From Girardinichthys multiradiatus (taxonomy: Eukaryota > Chordata > Actinopteri > Cyprinodontiformes > Goodeidae), in contig NC_061802.1 of NCBI RefSeq assembly GCF_021462225.1, positions 7,707,859 to 7,771,858 on the forward strand: a stretch of DNA of 64,000 nucleotides, read 5' to 3'. Of this stretch, positions 59,686 through 64,000 are shown piece by piece; the stretch's first letter is position 1; each line of letters begins with the position of its first letter. A program made the position numbers and the translations under genes. The notes under the pieces are model-generated. The model searched no databases and was not told the origin of the DNA. It saw nothing but the letters and a program-made list of their open reading frames with translations.

Positions 59686-62600
59686 GTAAGATCATTTTAC
59701 TTCAAGCAGCCTCAAACCCAAATGTTCTGAGAGTTATCAGTCTTCAGATGTGCCAGAGTGATTTACCTGCAAATGTATAAGCCGTATAAATTGTGTGGGT
59801 GGTCGTTTCTCATGGAAACGGGAGATTCATTTGATCAAGGCAGGGTAAATTAGGACACTTCTCAGCTGTGTCATGATCAAAGAACTGAGCGACCCTGCTC
59901 TCTCTTACTGCAATCTTAGCCAGGAAAACGTGACTGCACTACATTATTTGTTAGGAGTCACACACATTACGATTTTCAATCACATCTCCCAAAATGATGC
60001 AAAGCAAACAGAGAAGGACAGATGAGAAAATCCCTCATAATATAGCAGTTTTTAATCTTAAAAGAATTTGGCGTTAAGGAACTTCCTGTAATTTCAGCTC
60101 AAGTTACTTTTGTCACATCAGTAAGAGTTGTCTCAAGCTCATCAAAAAGTGTCCAAGGTTTCTCAAGTAAGCTGCCCTTCACTGGCAGAATGTTTTCTCT
60201 GAAGTGGAGTGTAACATCATTTTCCTGTATGTGGGTAGAAAATTATATGTTAGCAGATTGTCCATTAAGGTCGCTCTGATCTGAAAGGAGAAGTATATAT
60301 CCTGTTATTATATTACCCATCAAATCATTGATATTACATACAGTCCGATGAAGTGAATATAACCGTTGATACATGGCGAAAATAATTTGAGTAATCTCAA
60401 GTCTCTACTGCAGTTGTTTTTTAATTCTGAACTTAGTTTAAAATGTGCCTCTAGAACTAAGTCTTAAAAATCAGTGTCAGCGGATTTTATCTTAAAAAAC
60501 CGATAGTGATTATAGTTTGCATAAAATTAGAGCTAAACATTTTTTTTACTTTTATTTACCTATAGCCTTCTATCTCTGAAATGCATTTTGAAATTGGAAG
60601 TTATTTAAGCTTGAATTAAAGTCTACTTTAGTACATTTTGCTACATTTAGCTTTGGATATGTAAAGGTCACATTGTACACACTGTATTTTAATGTTAAAC
60701 TATTCATTAGGAAACCATACATCTAGATTTTTTTTATCAGTAAAAAAGACTGATGCTTGTTTTCAGTTGGGAAGTGGCAAGTGTCGGATTGGAGTCCTGA
60801 TCTCAGCCTTTTCAACTGATTGATGCTAGAGGCTTTGACAAGCTCAACTCTCGATGTGCTGGGATTATATTTGTGGCCCATAATTTGGTTAATTGACTAA
60901 ATTCGCTGTTAGTCAATTAGCCATGCTTCAGTATAAGCAGGTTATTTTTCTGATTTAACAAATCTGTGTTTTCCTTAAAAATCTAAGTGATTTCCAACAT
61001 CTAAATTGTTCTTTGTAGTTAAAAAGAGACTATATTGGCTCCTGCAACCTTCTGTCTGTTGGTGCCAAGTGACCTACTTGCGCTTCGTGGTCAAATATCC
61101 CAAAAAGGTTGTTGCCAACTGACACAATAAGCAACAAATCTTGCAACTTTTTCTGGTGTTCTTTGAGACTAACAAGAAAGTATGTAATGTTTCCACTCCT
61201 CTCATCAAGTCCTTCGCTGCTGCGGTCAGAGTCGCTCCCTCTGCATTCACATATTTAATGGTTTACAAATACTCAGTCACCACAGGCTAATCACATGGAT
61301 ATAAACAGACTGCTATGCTTTAGGGTGGCGTGCCCCCATGCCAAGATGGTAGCTAACCCATTTAACCCAGTGCTGAAGTACCAAATGAAGGCTCTCATGC
61401 AAAAAGTCCTGTTAAAACAAAATAGTTGTCGCCATCAAGAGAAACAGACGGAGACTGGAATGCCGGAATATCCTTTCCTAGTAAGCTAAGGGACAATCAC
61501 AATACTAATGTATACCATGCAATATTCCTGTAGTGATTAATGTATGTTACTGCACTTTTAAGCTAATTAGCTTTAATGTACCAAACATTGTTCCAATTAA
61601 CTTAATGTGGAATTGGATCGGGAAATTCTAACAGTAAATCCCAAATCTGGAATTACTCAGACTGGTTTGAGGCAACATTCTTGAATAATAAAGATTACGT
61701 ACATATGCACATAGAAAGAAACATATTTAAATACTGCAAAATACTCTCCTCCTTGGTTGTGTCAATAATTATTTACTGGACAACTATAAAATCAGAAGTC
61801 GTCTCCATAATTGTGCAGGCCATAACATGCCCAACTTTTTATTGGTATTGTTTTTGGGTTTCATTGCCTGCAATACATAAATATTATAAATAATTGTAAT
61901 ATACTTTGTGTGTAATGAATTGAAATATGTTTCACTTTTTGAATTAAAATGCTAAAATTTATTGAGGTGCACCTTTATAGATGAAACAAGCATAAATTGC
62001 AAAACTGAGAGTGATTTAATGTGTGGGTTAACGGCAGAGTGAATGTTGGCTTTAATTTCAGTTTAATACTATGTTAAATACTAAGTTTTGTGTCATTCTT
62101 GACTTTGTCTCATTGTCTGTCTCTGTTCCACAGCTGTACAAGTAGCCTTAAGCCTAAATCTTTAATGTAATTCTATAATGAAGTACCCGCCACAGCTCTC
62201 TGCAGTGATCTCTCTTGACTCCCTGGAGGGTGATTGAAAGACAGAGGGATATAAGCGGTGGTGCAGAAACAGATATAAAACAGATTGGAAGAAAAACAGC
62301 AAGGATCCAGTCAATTCTTTTCATGTGCAGAAAAGGAAGGAAATGGACAGATAGAGATGAAAAGATGAAGAAGAAAAGATGCTTGTGTAACACTTGGCCA
62401 ATAAAGTGAAGTGGTACCTGGTGAAGAATGGGTTTCTTAATCGTAGAAACTGTTCTTGTAAGCTATTAACAAGCTAATAATTGTAGCACAAACACGTTTT
62501 TCTGTCTCTTTTGTAACGTTTTTAAGCTTACTGCCTACTTGAATGGAAATTGGATGTATACAGCCAGACTTGACAGGATAAAATTATCTTGACTGGCAGG

Positions 62601-62816
62601 TTGATTAAAACTATCCACACACACCATCTGGGGCATTTTGTCTTTCTGTCCAGCTCTTTCTTTGTGTGCTTTGCAGGCTAAATTATTCTGACCAAAAAAT
62701 CTGCTGGAGTTATTTCATCAATATTCAGCTCCTATTCGCTTTCGTCTATTCCTCCACTCACATCTCTGTCCCTTGCTCCATCCTTCCCTCCCCACCGCTC
62801 CTCTCTCTCTCCCCAG
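59686..62816 (+). other. lrp8: LRP8 intron between LDLa8 and EGF-A exons (3.1 kb)
   Basis: Donor gtaaga, acceptor ccccag ending at 62816 behind a long C/T tract (about 62748-62814). I see no clear transposon. Near 60770-60830 gattggagtcctgatctcag faintly recalls a Tc1 PDLNP stretch. I looked for a small alternative exon with a furin-type basic site, known in mammalian LRP8, and could not identify one. Confidence 0.75.
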
Positions 62817-62936
62817 GCCTGGACGAGTGTGCAGACAACAACGGTGGCTGCTCCCACATCTGCAGGGACCGGAGAATTGGTTATGAGTGTGACTGCCCCT
62901 CCGGATACAAACTCCTGGACAAAAAGACTTGTGGAG
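62817..62936 (+). CDS. lrp8: LRP8 exon: first EGF-like module (EGF-A)
   Basis: A 120-nt phase-1 exon (acceptor ccccag, donor gtaaag). With the split Gly it reads [20 protein letters not shown], then [20 protein letters not shown]. The six cysteines follow the EGF pattern. NNGGCSHIC is the hallmark of EGF-A in the LDL receptor family, and LLDxKTCG matches LRP8. C-x-D-(4x)-Y-x-C-x-C fits the consensus for Asp/Asn beta-hydroxylation of EGF modules. In the protein this module follows the LDLa array and precedes EGF-B and the beta-propeller, which lie beyond the window. Confidence 0.93.
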
Positions 62937-64000
62937 GTAAAGAAAATACTAGTGCTTTTATTGAGAAAACCTGGTGACATGCCTGAACTCATCTAGCCAA
63001 AATATCATCAAACTGAACTTTTTTTGTTTAAAAAAGCCTCTCGTTATTTCAATGACTCGGGCTATTATGACCCTGTGCTGATTCTCTTTCTAGAAATTCA
63101 TGCCTGATTCATACCCTTGCTCTTTTAGTGAAATAAAAAATGCATAATCTGAAGAGCAGATTCACTAATCTTCTGTTTCACCTCAACCAGTTGCACGTAA
63201 AATTATTAACCACCACAGCATGCTTGCTGGCAAAATATTCAAACTAGCGGCTGGAACAAATCAAATTAAACATTTTAAATAGCTCAACACATCAAATGTT
63301 ACAGGTGTTTTTTCTAAATTAAGACACAAAATTTTGCTTTTAATGCTCGAAATTATTCGACCTCTTCATGACACGCATCTTCAATTCTTAGAGTCCACCT
63401 TTCATGGAATGACCTGCTGCAAATGTGATTCACACCAGCTTCTGGCAGTATCCCTAAGGAATCTTAGTCCTCTCCTCACTCCACTTCATTAATATTCTTG
63501 GTTTGTTGGCTGCAAACATGTTTTTCAAATCCCACCAGAGATTAAGTTTTAAATCTGATTTAAAAGAAATATGTTTTAAATCTGCTGACTGTGATGGCCC
63601 TTCTGGTATCTTCTAGTTCTTCTTAAACCAAGCCTTGGTGCACTTTGCGATCATTATTCTGTTTAAGGCCCAGCTTCTGCTTCCTTAGTCAGCATTTTCT
63701 TTAAGAATTTTGACTTAATCCAATTTACCCTCAAAGGGCAGCAGGTTTTTTAGTGCCAGGTGAAACAAAGCAGCCCCAGAGCATTACTGAGTCACCACCA
63801 TGCTTCACTGTAATCATGTCTTTTTCATCTTCATTCCTCCTCCTATATCCAGAAATTTTGTCTGGGTAAGAAATATATAAAGTGTAAATATTACATAATA
63901 TAACTTTCTGTTCAGCAAAAGACATAAATTAAACAAAGATAAATAATTTCTTGATAGTAAAGACTAGTATTGTCAGAAACAATTTGTTTTTTTCTTTGCT
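62937..64000 (+). other. lrp8: LRP8 intron after EGF-A exon (partial)
   Basis: Starts at donor gtaaag and runs off the window. 62937-63355 shows nothing recognisable. The rest is largely a Tc1-like relic on the opposite strand. Confidence 0.75.
63360..63960 (-). pseudogene. Decayed Tc1-like transposase relic, partial
   Basis: The - strand encodes [18 protein letters not shown] (about 63765-63818), matching the Tc1 core [13 protein letters not shown]. Upstream and downstream text is Tc1-like but with stops. Boundaries are approximate and the element may continue beyond the right edge. It belongs to a different Tc1 lineage from the three young copies. Confidence 0.6.

Noticed and set aside
60770..60850. 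Tc1 transposase trace (PDLNP-like)
   Set aside because: The match is too short and isolated to call without an alignment.
3474..62936. VLDLR as the identity of the host gene
   Set aside because: Repeats 3, 4, 6 and 7 (GADE motif, [19 protein letters not shown], CPDxSDEAGC) read closer to LRP8. Only repeat 8 looks VLDLR-like. Synteny outside the window would settle it.
1..64000. CRISPR array, operon or prokaryotic system
   Set aside because: The repeats are eukaryotic transposons and microsatellites. The only genes are split by spliceosomal introns.

Overview
This is vertebrate, almost certainly teleost fish, nuclear DNA: AT-rich, intron-dominated, and loaded with fish-type repeats (Tc1-like transposons, tRNA-derived SINEs, L2-like LINE 3' ends, solo LTRs, long GT runs). 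The one host gene I can support lies on the + strand. It is the ligand-binding part of an LDL-receptor-family gene, best matched to LRP8 (apolipoprotein E receptor 2). Six exons are visible: LDLa repeat 2 (3474-3596), LDLa3 (29497-29625), a triple-repeat exon LDLa4-6 (51201-51575), LDLa7 (54983-55105), LDLa8 (59563-59685) and the first EGF module, EGF-A (62817-62936). All begin after AG, end before GT, and are flanked by phase-1 introns, so any one can be skipped without breaking the frame. The signal peptide and LDLa1 lie upstream of the window. The second EGF, beta-propeller, membrane and cytoplasmic parts lie downstream.

Layout: 1-3473, tail of an upstream intron with a foldback Tc1 MITE. 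3597-29496, a 25.9-kb intron with Tc1 copy 1, a hAT-like element, LINE 3' ends, older Tc1 relics and a (GT)46 run. 29626-51200, a 21.6-kb intron with a 1.25-kb palindrome directly followed by Tc1 copy 2, SINEs, a solo LTR and Tc1 relics. 51576-54982, a nearly repeat-free 3.4-kb intron. 55106-59562, a nested stack (old Tc1 relic holding a SINE and a solo LTR), another SINE, then Tc1 copy 3, which ends 50 bp before the LDLa8 exon. 59686-62816, mostly unique sequence. 62937-64000, intron with another Tc1 relic running off the edge.

The three young Tc1 copies belong to one family. Each has one private internal deletion (20, 8 and 42 bp); adding these back gives 1610 bp in every case. Copies 1 and 2 are frameshifted. 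Copy 3 keeps an open 320-codon transposase with a DD34E triad but lacks a basic 14-residue segment in the region that acts as a nuclear localisation signal in related transposases. The arrangement suggests testable effects on LRP8: copy 3 sits in the branch-point zone of the LDLa8 exon, and copies 2 and 3 form inverted repeats around the LDLa4-6 and LDLa7 exons. I see no wholly new gene system; the most novel items are these gene-transposon arrangements and the long palindrome. All homology calls are from reading the sequence, without database searches.
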